A DNA stretch of 64,000 nt from Lantana camara (GCA_037501455.1 CM074865.1:9745001-9809000), one strand, 5' to 3'; positions 12,301 to 23,699 are shown, numbered from the stretch's first letter. Made by a program: numbers and translations. Notes: generated from the letters alone by a model not told the origin.

Positions 12301-14280
12301 TTACTACACATGTACATTACACGTGCAGGCCACGTGTGCATGACACGTGTCAGTCACGTTCCAAGTGTAACACGTGGCGGGGCGTGACTCGTCTCGCCCT
12401 CTTCGATCAATATTTTGATCCTTCGTTAATCATATTAACATCCTACCATAACCCTCGTGTCCTGGCATTTGTGTGTGACCCTATAGGTTCATTATTCGAT
12501 TAACAGTGACAGTAATTAATTAATTCACTAATTAATTAATCACTTTACAGATCACATTATCGTAATCTAGCAATGGATGTGTGACCCCTAGCCGAATAAC
12601 GAAATTAATCGAAGAACCTTTCAGTCAATAACATACAGTGAAATACGATCCTCCTACAACTCCATCTCTTAATCAAAAACTAAGGCATGGGAATATTCTC
12701 AGAGCCTAAATATTCTTGATCTTTAAAGTTAAGTTCGTTTCATATCCATTTAGACCTCAATCCAAGAAAACCCCATTTTCTTGATGTTTTGATCTTTTAC
12801 CCACCTTGGCCAAGGGTTTAAGTTAATGGACTATGAACAAATCCATCAATAAGAGATCATTCTTGTTCTTGCAACAGGTGTAGGTCCTTTGTAGATTCTA
12901 CTAATTCTACATATGCCACTTGTATAATCCCAACATAGGCCGTGGTTCAGGTGTCTATATGGCGACACCCTTTTGAGCCTATATCAAAGATTACGGAGTT
13001 AACTCATATGAGACATTACAGAATCTCAAGTTTAAGGATTAATGAATCACGTTATTGACCTATGAGATATTTCCTAATCTGTAAGTTTCTAGTAGACTTC
13101 CTTTCCTATTTAGGAATGTTCTCACGCGGGACATCTCAGTGATGAAGTTCTAGTAACAATCACCCTAATGAACGCATCATCGTATGCACTTATCATCCCA
13201 TGATACTGAGTGATCCTTCAAAAGGACATAATCACATAAGCAAGTCTCAACAGAGTCAAGGTCGACACTCCCACTGTCTGTCGGACTCTCAACTTGGAGA
13301 AGTTTCTAATCCTCGCCTATGGAGTTAAGAACTTGTTTCATGTGTCGTTCCCATAACAACAAAGTTCTTAACGGCCTCATCAGATTAGAGGAGTTCAATA
13401 CATGCAAAAACATAATAAACCAAACAGACATAAATAAGCACATAAAGAAGTGAATGCCTATGAACAAAATCATCTCGTTTATTATTCAAAGACTATTTGT
13501 GATATTACAAGGAAATAGTAAAGCCAAAAGCTGCTTTAAGGGCACTATTCCTAACACAAATATATATCAAGAACTCAAGCATAATATCCATCATCATCAT
13601 CCTCAAACCATCAACTCCATTAATGAACCTCCAAGCTTTTCTAACTTAAGAATCATGCATGATAGCTTCTTGAATTCTTCCTAGTTCATGATTTCTAGCA
13701 TATATACTTCTACAACTAACATGCTTTGCTACATAATTCTCCATAACCAAGCTTCCATATATATAACTTCAACTCATGCACGCAAACTCATGTTTATGTA
13801 AAATTTAAACCATGGAAGTATGTTTATGCATGAAGAAAAGCATGAATTCTACCTTGAATTTGGAAGAAATGAAATTGAGATGATGGTGTGTGAGTGTGGT
13901 GATGTACGTGAGATGAGGGAGTGAAGAAGAAGGAGAAGAGCTTGTCTTGTATTTTTGGAAATTCATGAAACGAATGGAAGAATATGATGTTTTATTAAAA
14001 GTATACAAACATTAATTAAATGTATGAGTTATAAAGTAGTTTCTTGACTTTGGAAAGCAAAATTAAAATTTAATCCTCAAGTTATAAGGTTTATGCAGTT
14101 GGATGATCACATTTTTGAATTAGTAATATCTAAAGCCAAATAAATTTCATTTAAGTACCCATACTTTGCAAATTTGGCAATCAAGGACAAGTAGTTGGAA
14201 ATTAATACATCGAACGAATAGAACATAAACTCTCGATCGTTCACATACGTTTTACCTGTTCCGAAAGATGGGGCATTACA
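9340..14280 (-). mobile_element. solo LTR of a chromovirus-type element, split by a second solo LTR
   Basis: Plus-strand ends are TGTGATGCCCC (9340) and GGGGCATTACA (14280), inverted repeats of each other with one mismatch. A 5-bp TSD AGCAC flanks it (9335-9339 and 14281-14285). Without the inserted 11545-13556 element it is about 2.9 kb. Its left end carries CACATCCCCCGCAC and the layout matches the 5536-8318 LTR, so it belongs to the same broad family in the same orientation. GGCCGTG-type palindromes occur near 11287-11375. It contains no gag-pol, so it is what remains after recombination between two LTRs. Small frames inside it have no recognisable domain. Confidence 0.88.
11545..13556 (-). 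mobile_element. solo LTR nested in the 9340-14280 solo LTR
   Basis: On the minus strand it starts TGTTAGGAATAGTGCCC at 13556 and ends TTCCAATA at 11545, an eroded inverse of the start. A 5-bp TSD CAAAT sits at 11540-11544 and 13557-13561. Its 2012 bp carry no coding sequence. The orientation is inferred only from the better-preserved TGTTAGG end. The superfamily (copia or gypsy) cannot be settled from an LTR alone. Confidence 0.75.
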
Positions 14281-14312
14281 AGCACTCTGTAAATTTTTTT
14301 TTGAGCCACACA

Positions 14313-14954
14313 TAGGGTTGTCAATGAATCGGATTTTAATTCGAATTTGACCTGAATCCAACCCGAATGTTAGCATATTTGTCTCATAAAAATATTCGAT
14401 GGATTATATCCAATTAATATTCGTTATCTGAAATAAATGGATCGAACAAGAAATTAAGAAATCTGATTCGTTAAAGATTCAAATCCAATTTTATATACAA
14501 TATTTAATTAAATAAATTATTTACTATAAAAAATATTAATTAATGATTATTAAAATTAAAATATTCACACATTTATCACTTTAAATAATAATAAAATTTG
14601 AATTGTTTATTCTCCAAAAAGATACATTTTCCTGTATTAATAAGTTTAAATTAGCCTATTTTATATAAATATAAACAAAACCATTAAATAATTCATTAAG
14701 TGATAATTATTTATTAAATATTATGTAATTATATTTATTTTATTATATGTATTTTTAACAAAAAAAAGTATATTTTATTGTTAACAGGGTCAAATCGTTT
14801 ATCATATCTGATTCGACCCTAATTACGAATGAATTTAAAATCAATGAATTAGAATTCTATAAGAGTCAAATTCAAATCCGATTACCAGATTTCTTGTCGG
14901 GTTCGAATCCTGAATCTCCTAATCTCGTTCGAATTCGACCCGCTAACAGCCCTA
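14313..14954. mobile_element. hAT-type MITE
   Basis: Terminal inverted repeats are TAGGGTTGTCAA and the complement of CTAACAGCCCTA. Flanking 8-mers GCCACACA and GCCACCGA agree at 6 of 8 positions, consistent with an old 8-bp TSD. It has no coding capacity and an AT-rich centre. A truncated relative lies at about 8445-8716. Confidence 0.72.
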
Positions 14955-15187
14955 GCCACCGAAGTGGTGTCTATTACTCTATTATGTAAGTTGATACCGA
15001 ATATTGGGCTTAATAGGCCCAGGAGAAGGTGAAAACTAACTCATCCCTTCAAAATTGGGCCTGCTCAAATCCACGAGACCCGTTTAATATCCAAAACCTC
15101 ACAAGCCCAAAATTATAATCGTTATTTTTTTATTTATATCACAAAATTATTGTTGTTATCTATACTATTATATTAAGTGAGAGACTC

Positions 15188-15300
15188 AGTCAATAGGGGT
15201 TGGTCCAAATGGTTCAATGATTGTTTCTCGAAGGCAATGACCCAGGTTCAAATCCCTCTGATCATTTGGGGGTGTGTGTGTTTAAAAAAAAAAAAAAAAA
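15188..15300 (+). mobile_element. tRNA-derived SINE
   Basis: A body of about 96 bp has an internal RNA polymerase III B box GGTTCAAATCC (15245-15255) and an A-box-like region near 15200-15213, followed by 17 A residues. Flanking direct repeats GTGAGAGACTC (15177-15187) and GTGAGAGACCC (15301-15311) fit a TSD. It sits 29 bp inside the Helitron 5' end. Confidence 0.82.
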
Positions 15301-16350
15301 GTGAGAGACCCTTACAGTAACCGTTTTGGTCTCTTGGACTCTAAAATTATTTTCTTTTATTGTGTATTTGTCTCTTAAATTTTTCTTTTTTCTCTCACCT
15401 TATTCCATTATTTTATTATATATTTTTATTCTTTTCCATATTTTTCTGATTTCTATTTTGTATTATCTTTTAAAATTTTAATTATATAAAAATAAGGGAC
15501 AGTTAATAAAAAGGACCAAATATCTTCAAAACTTATCTAAAACCCCCTAGTTTGGAAAAAGTATGTTTTAGTTCACCAATACACATCTTATTTTTTGCAA
15601 ACCCCCTAAAGCCCTAAAAAGTCTATTTTGCCCTTATTTTTTACTACAACCACATCATTTTTACTTCTTCCAATCTCATATTCATTTAATTATCTTTCTT
15701 CTTACTTCCCGTTCACTTTACCGATCAGTTTTCAAAATCCGACCACCTCATCGCTGTCAAAATCCGACCACCTCATCGTTGTTCAAGAAGAAGAAGAAGA
15801 AGTTGACACACCTAAGTTTAATCTCAGGTATTTTTTGTAATTTTTTCGATTCGATATTTTTAGATTCAAACTTGTAAAATTTTTGTAAATTTCATAATTA
15901 TGTATATATGTGAATAAATTTCTGCAAATTTGATTTCTCCATGTAATTTTGTGAATATCTAAAGAGATTTCTGGGAGCTATAGATTTGAGATTTTTGTAT
16001 ATACATTTGAAGAGATTTTTGTGATTTGTGATTTTTGCATATATTTGAGATTTTTGCGATTTGAATTTTCTGCATATATCTCAATAGATTTGATGTGTGC
16101 TACTAAATTCGCAATTGTTTTTGGTTGGGTAATCTGGTATTGGATTTGTTATTATGTGTTTTAAGATATCTGATATATATACAGATATATATTTGAGATA
16201 TCTGATATATGTATTCAGATATATACAGATATATATTTGCAGAGATATATATTGGGTATTCTGCAGAGATATATACAAATATATATATTTGAGATATCTG
16301 ATATATATATACAGATATATATTTGCAGAGATATATATTGGGTAATCTGC

Positions 16351-16385
<35 letters not shown>

Positions 16386-17061
16386 AATATATTTTTGTAT
16401 AAACTAATATGCATATGTTTCTATATAAATTTACTGTACGATTTTAATATATCTCTGCATCATTTTGGATTTCTGAGATTTCTGTAGAGATATATATTTG
16501 AGATATTTAAGATATATACAAATATATGTATATTTGAATATATTTTTGTGTAAAATAATCTACATATATATTTCTGTATAAATTTACTGTAAGATTTCAA
16601 TATGTATCTAAATATATGTTTGTAAAAATTGATTGTGGGATTTCTACATATATCTGAACATATTTTGTATAAACTGATTGATTATTTGTTGTTGTATTTG
16701 TTCTCATAAATAGATTATAATAACCTATTGTAATGATTTGTTTTCTCTCAGAAATCTGAAGAGTAATCGAGCTTCTGGAGGATGCATGACCATTTTATGA
16801 TGATGAACCATGTTACAAGATCCATTTTTGAATTACAGAATTCTAGTTTGGTATTTATGTTTATTTTCTTCGATTCTCATTGTAATTTACGAATGAGCAA
16901 GGAATTTTAATCAATTTTTAGAGTGATGAATTAAAAATGCAAAACTAAACGTGCAGTTTGTAGAGTGATGAATTAAAAATGCCAAACTAAACGTGCGGTT
17001 TGTAGAGTAATGAAATAAATGAGGAAATAATAATGTTGTTTATGGAGTAATAAATTAAAAA

Positions 17062-17312
17062 ATGTGTAATAAAAAGCAAACTTTGTCTAGTAAAACGTTA
17101 AAAAACTAGTAATAAAAAGCAGACTTTGTCCAATGAAACATTAAATACTAGTAATAATAAGCAGACTTTGTTAAGTGAAACATTAAGTAATAAAAAGCAG
17201 ACTTTGTCCAGTGAAACATTAAATATTAGTAATAAAAAGCAGGCTTTGTCTAGTGAAACATTAAAAACCAGTAATAATAAGCAGACTTTGTCTAGTGAAA
17301 CGTTAAATACTA
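17062..17312 (+). repeat. 42-bp minisatellite, left arm copy
   Basis: About six imperfect units contain AAGCAGACTTTGTCTAGTG and ACTAGTAATAA. It is the mirror of the longer array at 17655-18205 in the other arm of the foldback element. Confidence 0.85.
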
Positions 17313-17654
17313 ATTACCATTACATGTTGTGAATCTTAATTCCATATTTAGTGTTTACAAAAGTTACCATTACATATTGTGAATCTTAATTCCTTATAAA
17401 CAATGACACTCAATATTCAGTTACATGTTGTGGACATTTACCTTTTTATGTAATGTTATTGAATCTTGAGTGTCATTATTATAATGGACCTTTTTATGCA
17501 ATGTTATTGAATCTTGAGTGTCATTATTATAATGTTGTCCACAACATGTAACTCAATATTGAGTGTCATTGTTTATAAGGAATTAAGATTCACAATATGT
17601 AATGGTAACTTTTGTAAACACCAAATATGGAATTAAGATTCACAACATGTAATG

Positions 17655-18205
17655 GTAACTAGTATTTAACGTTTCACTAAACAAAGTCTGCTTATTGTTA
17701 CTAGTATTTAACGTTTCACTAGACAAAGTCTGCTTATTATTACTAATATTTAATGTTTCACTAGACAAAGTCTGCTTATTATTACTAGTATTTAATGTTT
17801 CACTTAACAAAGTCTGTTTTTTATTACTAGTATTTAATGTTTCACTGGACAAAGTCTGCTTATTATTACTAGTTTTTAACGTTTCACTTAACAAAGTCTG
17901 TTTTTTATTACTAGTATTTAATGTTTCACTGGACAAAGTCTGCTTATTATTACTAGTTTTTAACGTTTCACTTAACAAAGTCTGTTTTTTATTACTAGTA
18001 TTTAATATTTCACTGGACAAAGTCTGCTTATTATTACTAGTTTTTAACGTTTCACTTAACAAAGTCTGTTTTTTATTACTAGTTTTTAACGTTTTACTAG
18101 ACAAAGTTTGCTTTTTATTACTAGTTTTTAACGTTTCACTTAACAAAGTCTATTTTTCATTACTAATTTTTAACGTTTCACTAGACAAAGTCTGCTTTTT
18201 ATGAC
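17655..18205 (-). repeat. 42-bp minisatellite, right arm copy
   Basis: About thirteen units in the opposite orientation to the left array contain CACTAGACAAAGTCTGCTTA. Since 42 is a multiple of three, the array stays open in several frames (up to 169 codons), giving 14-residue repeats such as LSSETLNTSNKKQT. These are repeat artefacts rather than evidence for a protein. Confidence 0.85.
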
Positions 18206-19869
18206 TCATTTTTTAATTCACTACGCAACAAAAGTGGCATTAAAATTGGTAAAATTTATTCACGCAGATATACAAATACAACGACTCAAACCCAAAAAAA
18301 AAATGAAAACAGTTATATAGAACATAGAATAAATACAAAGTCAAAATAGATTTCTTCCAAAGACAGAACATCCTGCAAGTTCCACCATCACCCCAAACTA
18401 TCATGCATCCACTTGAATCTCGTCCACTCTTCATTTTCTGTGAGAAAACAAATCACGGAAACGTGATTAGAATCCCGAATTCAACAACAAACACAATAAC
18501 ATATAACAGTCAGTTTGACACAAGTCCCCTGCATATTCTCTTGTTATGCCGAGACCTTTTACAAGATGAGCACACTGTAACAGCTTCAGATATATGCAGA
18601 AATCCCACAATCAGTTTATGCGTAGATATATTTAAATATATACAGAAATCTTACAGTAAGTTTATGTAAAAATATATGTAAATTAGCTTATACAAAAATA
18701 TATACAGATATATATTTGTATATATCTTAGATATCTCAAATATATATCTGTATTTATCTCTGCATAAACTGACTGTGGGATTTCACATATACGCAGAAAT
18801 ATATACAGATATATACTGAAATCTCATAAATCTCAAACAATTATTTTACAAAAATCTCAAATCTCAAATTCCAAGAAGAAATATCTTTAGATATATGAGA
18901 AATTTCAAATCACGTTACAAGAAACTCAAATAAATTTGCAGTATAATTGGTAAAATTCCCAAAACATAGATAATGGATAGAGTCATTGTTCAAGAAACCA
19001 GCTAAAATACTCGCAGATAATGGATAGAGTCATTGTTCAAGAAACCTGCTAAAATACTCAAAACAGTTAATAACTTTAGATTCAATACCAGATTACACAA
19101 TCAAAAACAATTGCAAATTTAGTAGCACACATCATCAAATCTATTGACATATATGCAGAAATTCCAAATTGCAAAAATCTCAAATATATACAAAAATCAC
19201 AAATCACAAAAATCTCTTCATACGTATATACAAAAATCTCAATCTCATAGCTCCCAAAAAATCCCTTTAGATATTCACAAAAAATTTTAAAAATAAATCT
19301 CAAATCTCATAGCACACAAAAATCTTTTAAATATATAAATAAATTTCAAATCGCAAATCTTTTAAATATATACACAAATTTCAAATCGCATATGTGTGAA
19401 TCTCAAATTTGCTGAAATTTATTTGTAAATTTGAATCTAAAAATCTTGAATCTTGCCCCTTTTTCTGTATAAAAATTAAAAAAAAATCTAAAAAAAAAAA
19501 GATTACGAAAAATACCTGAGATTAAACTTAGTTTTGTCGACTTCTTCTTCTTCTTCAACAACGGTAAGGTGCCTTCGTCGGCGGTGGTCGAATTTAAAAA
19601 CCAATTAGTGAATAAACTTTTCGTCAGCGATTGTCAGTATTCAGAATCGATCGACGAAGAAATGAGAAAAGTAAGAATAGAGATGATTCAAGGGATATGG
19701 GTTGTCATTCTTCATTTTCAACGGCTTCTTCAAGCAACGAACGGTTGGCCTGCTCATCGGCGGTGGTGTAATATCGGAAGAAAATGGTGAAGAAGACGAG
19801 ATCTTTCAAATGAACTGATTTCTCATTCTTGAACTCAACAAGGGCATTATAGTCTTTTTACATGATTTT

Positions 19870-19891
19870 GGGGGGGGGGGGGGGGGGGGGG
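19870..19891 (+). repeat. 22-base G tract
   Basis: An uninterrupted run of 22 G residues lies in the right arm of the foldback element, where the left arm has only short C runs. It could form G-quadruplex structures and its length may be an assembly approximation. Confidence 0.85.
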
Positions 19892-20212
19892 TTAGGAAAA
19901 ATATGTTGTATATTGGGGATGTAAAATAGGTGAAATTCAAAGTGGGGGGTTTAGGATAACTTCATTGACTTATTGGGGATGTTTCATTAATTCTCCGTAA
20001 AAATAATTATAAAATAAATATTAGCATAATTTTTTTAATTTAATATATATATTTAAATGGTAATAATTTTATTATTTACACACGCATAAAGTATGCGTGA
20101 ATAACTAATTTTGGACTAATACAGAGTTTTTGTTATAATTAATTTTTCTATTTTATGTATGTACCACTATTTTTTTTTTAATAAACCGCCAAAGAGCCGT
20201 AGGGTTTTTACC

Positions 20213-20226
20213 GAGGCCCCCACCTC
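20213..20226 (-). other. 3'-terminal hairpin of the LINE
   Basis: On the minus strand GAGGT-GGGG-GCCTC lies about 34 bases before the poly(A) tract. The second LINE fragment has GAGGT-GAGG-ACCTC in the same place (59564-59577). Such a stem next to the tail is a plausible recognition site for the LINE reverse transcriptase; that role is inference. Confidence 0.6.
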
Positions 20227-21094
20227 ATATATAAACCAATCAAACGGAAAAAGGCCATACAAATGTTCATGATCCAAGGATCATTAATGCTCAAGTTACA
20301 ATGGTGACCTCGTAAAACATAAGCAGCGACTAAATTCATAAGGGCATAATCATCTAAAGACTAAGGATACTGAATATTATGTATCAAATCAGAAGATATA
20401 TGTACCCCAAGGTGATTCCTCAAAGTTAGGCCCCTCTTGCTAAGCGAAGTATACGGATCAACCGTTGGCCTCTTCAAGAGGCGCCCAGTCTTCCGAGCAG
20501 TAGTGATGTGTGTCAATGTGGCACACATCTGCAAGCATCCACAGGGCTATATTTCTTATTGTTTGGTTGGTGTCGGTCAAAATGCACGCCGTCAATTACA
20601 AAGTTGCAGACTAGCCAACCAAAAAGGTCGAAAGAACTCTGGCTGTTTCTCCTTGCTTGATTAAAATCCTGCATATACAAACACTCCTCGACCAAAAATG
20701 GATCAAGAGCAATATAAATTCTTATAATTAAGCTCCAACTATCATTATTCCTCTGATGAAGACAGGGTCTAACCCCACGATTCTTATTCCTATCATTAAC
20801 AATAATAGATTAATGGACCTGCTTTTGTCGAAATCTGCCATTCCAGCAATGGCCTTTCACGCTACACTGACCGTAGCACTTTTGGATTGAAGGGAGCTCA
20901 TGATTGTGTAAATAATCCTGAACAAAGATAACTCTGAACCAATAGCCAAAAAAAAATGAGGTACTCTGTTCTGAATATTTATTATAATACGAGATAATAT
21001 TAAAATTCATACTCAACCATAAAGGATTCTCAAGCTTTAGAAAAATAGGGTCAAACCTGTACGTGAATAGCAATGTATCTGTCATCGGAACCTA

Positions 21095-21715
21095 AAGGAG
21101 GGAAGGCCTATCTTGTCCATACGCAGCAATCCAGTTAATTCCATGGATAGCGAGCTATCCAAGAACTCCCATGAATCCTGCTTTATTGCGCCTCGGTTTG
21201 CCAGGTGATCAGCCACCTTGTTACCTTCTCTATATATATGTGTGAATAGGATGTCCAATTCACTCTGTAATCAGCTCAGTGTAGAAATTAAATGTGCTAT
21301 CTGCAAATCCCCCGCGCTCATTCTCTTGACAATGTTAAGTACTGCTTGTGCATCCATTTCCGCCCAAACCACAGTGTATCCCAGCTCCTTTACCATTTGA
21401 ACCCCTCTAACTAAGGCTTTAAGTTCTGCAATGCAATCCCTATTCCACAACTACATGCCTTGATAGTCGTGCCCAGATGGTCTCTGATCACGAAGCCAAT
21501 GCTGAAAGGCCCCGGATTTCCATGTGAGGAACCATCTGAGTTAATCTTAATGCATCCCTGCGGCGGCTTGTTCCAGTAAACTGTCTTAATTCCTTTCTTC
21601 TTAGTTGGGACTATAGTAACCCCAAATTTTTTGGCAACAGAAACATCTCCCCTCCACCATTGGCTTGAGAGCCTCTGGGCCTTGTGCAGCTGACGAACAT
21701 GGTTGTATATCTATC
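21095..21715 (-). pseudogene. LINE ORF2 RNase H domain
   Basis: Reading the minus strand by eye gives the plant LINE RNase H signature: KINSDGSSHGNPGPFSIGFV with the first catalytic Asp, ACSCGIGIAIQNLKALVRGV, VWAEMDAQAVLNIV, and YREGNKVADHLANRGA with the last His/Asp segment. A stop lies before LQSELDILFTH. Plant L1-type elements of this clade carry a C-terminal RNase H that degrades the RNA strand during reverse transcription. It is continuous with the zinc-finger segment upstream. Confidence 0.82.
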
Positions 21716-21767
21716 TTTTTATATTGAAAACCGAAAATACGATTTCTTGGTGTTTATGCCTATTTCG

Positions 21768-22251
21768 TTATGTCCATACAAACCACATGACCAGCGCCAG
21801 AATAACTATTCTGATATGTTTTGTCCTGCTGAATGGAGATGAATTCACCCACAGTTGCATCAGGTTGTTGACTGAATCCGTTTCAGGCACCTGCAGATTA
21901 AACATATTAGCAAAATGGTTCCAAATGGACTTAACTTTGTTGCTATTAATAAATAAATGACTTAGAGATTCTTGTGCGCTACAACAGGCACATTTAGATG
22001 GGCATATCATTCCCTTTCTATGTAGCCTTTCATCAACCGGTATCCAGTCATGCGTTAAGCGCCACAAAAATCATGATTGTGGGAGTTAGGTCAATACTCC
22101 AGATTGCTCTAAGCAACCCCACTTTTGGTCGTTTCTCCCATAGGACATGCCAGGCAGAGCGTATGGAGAAGAGACCATCTCTACTACTGTCCCAAAAAGG
22201 GGTATCTTGGCTTCCAGAGTAACACGGGACACTAAGGATTTTCTTAACCAA
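21768..22251 (-). pseudogene. LINE ORF2 zinc-binding RT tail (zf-RVT)
   Basis: Two overlapping frames, shifted near 22050-22067, carry DTPFWDSSRDGLFSIRSAWH and then WRLTHDWIPVDERLHRKGM, followed by CPSKCACCSAQESLSHLF. This is the Cys/His segment found between RT and RNase H in plant LINEs (zf-RVT). The frame change shows decay. Confidence 0.85.
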
Positions 22252-22371
22252 CTAGTTCTCTACTACCTCTTCCACCGCTTCCTTATTCCAAGAGTTATCA
22301 ATTCGGAACTCACACACGCTTTGATTAGGAAATGGGTCTGTCATCATCTGAGCCAAAGGCTTCGGTCCAAG

Positions 22372-22945
22372 CTAATTATCCTCCCAAAAGGAACAGTTTC
22401 CTATACCAACTAACCATCCAATGTGTTGTTCAACCTGATCTCGTGCTTTCATTCTCCTCCAAACCGGAGAGTGATAAGCAGCTGCCATAGCAAATTTTGG
22501 ATGGTTTTGACCACAGTATCTTTGAAGCATAAATCTTGCCCATAGAGATTGACTAGTACGAAATCTCCACCAGAGTTTGTAGGTGAAGGATGAGACCATA
22601 TCGCTTAAACTTCTAACCCCAAGACCTCCTTCATCTACCGGGAAACAAACTCTTTGCCACCTTGTCCAATGTATTTTTCTATTCCCCTCTCTAGATCCCC
22701 AAAAAAAATTATTAAACAAGCCTTCAATTGTGTCGATAACCGATTTTGGCGGTTCTACGATTTGAAAGAGATGTGTAGGCATTGCCAACAGGACCGATTT
22801 TATGAGCTGCAACCTTCCTCCATGAGACAACCTTGGGCATTCCCAACTGTTCATATTGGCCCAAATTCTCGTTATCAAGTCATCAAAAAGAGCTGTTCTT
22901 CGTCTTCCTTTGTATATCATCGCACCTAAATATTTAAAAGGAAGC
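22372..22945 (-). pseudogene. LINE ORF2 RT thumb and C-terminal region
   Basis: It starts near SLPFKYLGA-like sequence and continues with MIYKGRRRTALFDDLITRIW, MNSWECPRLSHGGRLQLIKS, FNNFFWGSREGNRKIHWTRW and DEGGLGVRSLSDMV, all standard for the part of plant LINE RT that follows the catalytic palm. The palm itself, with the YADD box, is absent upstream. The adjoining upstream sequence on the minus strand is instead a copy of RNase H sequence (22977-23096). Confidence 0.88.
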
Positions 22946-22976
22946 GATTCTTGAGTAAAACCCAGAATTTATTTAG

Positions 22977-23096
22977 CTAGCTAAGCTGCCTCCACCGAAT
23001 TATTGGCCCCTACCACAAATTTTAAACCCCTCTAACTAAGGCTTCAAGTTCTGCAATCGTGTTCGTCGCAATCCCTATTCCACAACTACATGCCTT
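22977..23096 (-). pseudogene. misplaced LINE RNase H fragment
   Basis: Plus-strand 23024-23095 repeats 21403-21465 with about 9 extra bases (shared words CCCCTCTAACTAAGGCTT and CCACAACTACATGCCTTG). On the minus strand it reads ACSCGIGIATNTIAELEALV, a better-preserved version of the RNase H segment of this LINE. It lies exactly where the RT palm should be, between the RT N-terminal block and the RT C-terminal block. Confidence 0.85.
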
Positions 23097-23116
23097 GCTT
23101 CTCTGATTTCTTTCAT

Positions 23117-23461
23117 TTACGGTTTTCCGTCCAAGATCTTTTGATCCGCATCATTCAATACCTTAGGTATATGTTGAAAGTCTTGTGCAGCTAACTCTGG
23201 CATGTGGTCTGCCGTTAGCAGCTCTTCAAAGAATATGCTCGCTGAGTTCCTGATAGGTCCCTGTTCTTGAATTTCACTGCCGCCTTCTTTTATCGAGAGA
23301 ATCTGCCCACGAAACCTTTTCTTTTTAACCAGCGAATGAAAATATTTGGTATTGCGCTCTCCCTCATCAATCCATTTACAAGCTGCTTTCTGTCTCCAGT
23401 AGTCCTCCTCCATAGCTAAGACACGGTTCCTTTCTGCAATACACCTATTCCAATATTCCAA
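23117..23461 (-). pseudogene. LINE ORF2 segment between endonuclease and RT
   Basis: It carries AMEEDYWRQKAACKWIDEGE, NTKYFHSLVKKKRFRGQI, SIKEGGSEIQ and NSASIFFEELL, the conserved linker that leads into RT in plant L1-type LINEs. The frame ends at LDGKP just where RT would begin and passes into the misplaced RNase H fragment. Confidence 0.87.
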
Positions 23462-23699
23462 AAATCACACTCTGCCTTAGCAACGCGCTCTTCCTCTTCC
23501 TTAACTCTATCAAAAATGTTCCCGAAAACTGTTATGTTCCGTCCTTTTAAGTGCTGTTTTAGCCTATACAATTTCTGTGAGAGTTTCCGTAGTCCTTGAC
23601 CCCAGACCGGTTGACTTCAATTCTCCAAGACTGTGCGTTTAAGGTCATCGTGTTGTAGCCACATTTCTTGAAAACGGAAAGCTGGGGCTGGCCTGTTTC

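Larger units (their letters stand above)
15496..19997. mobile_element. 4.5-kb Mutator-like foldback element
   Basis: A perfect 9-bp TSD TAAAAATAA flanks it (15487-15495 and 19998-20006), the length typical of Mutator-like elements. The outer ends (GGGACAGTTAATAAAA and the inverse CGGAGAATTAATGAAA) start long inverted arms. Matched arm landmarks include the ACCCCC-rich end segment; a GAAGAAGAAGAAG...CCTGAGATTAAACTTA region near 15785-15830, mirrored at about 19520-19560; the ATATCTGAGATATAT-rich segments; and a 42-bp minisatellite in opposite orientations. The fold centre is near 17490. It has no transposase; all frames in it are repeat-derived. Confidence 0.85.
15159..20108 (+). mobile_element. 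non-autonomous Helitron carrying a SINE and a foldback element
   Basis: The 5' end is TCTATACTATTATATTAAG at 15159, preceded by A. The 3' end is CTAA at 20105-20108, followed by T, with a hairpin CACGCATA-AAG-TATGCGTG at 20081-20099 five bases upstream. Insertion between A and T, TC at the 5' end and hairpin plus CTRR at the 3' end are Helitron hallmarks. Subtracting the SINE and the 4.5-kb foldback insertion leaves only about 330 bp of Helitron sequence and no Rep/helicase gene. Confidence 0.78.

Noticed and set aside
15188..15300. Considered as a tRNA gene because of the B box
   Set aside because: No cloverleaf, no acceptor stem, and it ends in a poly(A) run between direct repeats, so it is a SINE.
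16081..16414. Frames rich in Ile and Tyr
   Set aside because: Translations of ATATATCTG-type simple repeats in the foldback arm.
17640..18204. 168- and 169-codon frames on both strands
   Set aside because: They are open only because a 42-bp tandem repeat lacks stops; the products are simple 14-residue repeats.
17062..18205. Regular repeats considered as a CRISPR array
   Set aside because: Units are contiguous, without unique spacers, mirrored in two orientations inside a transposon of a plant genome.
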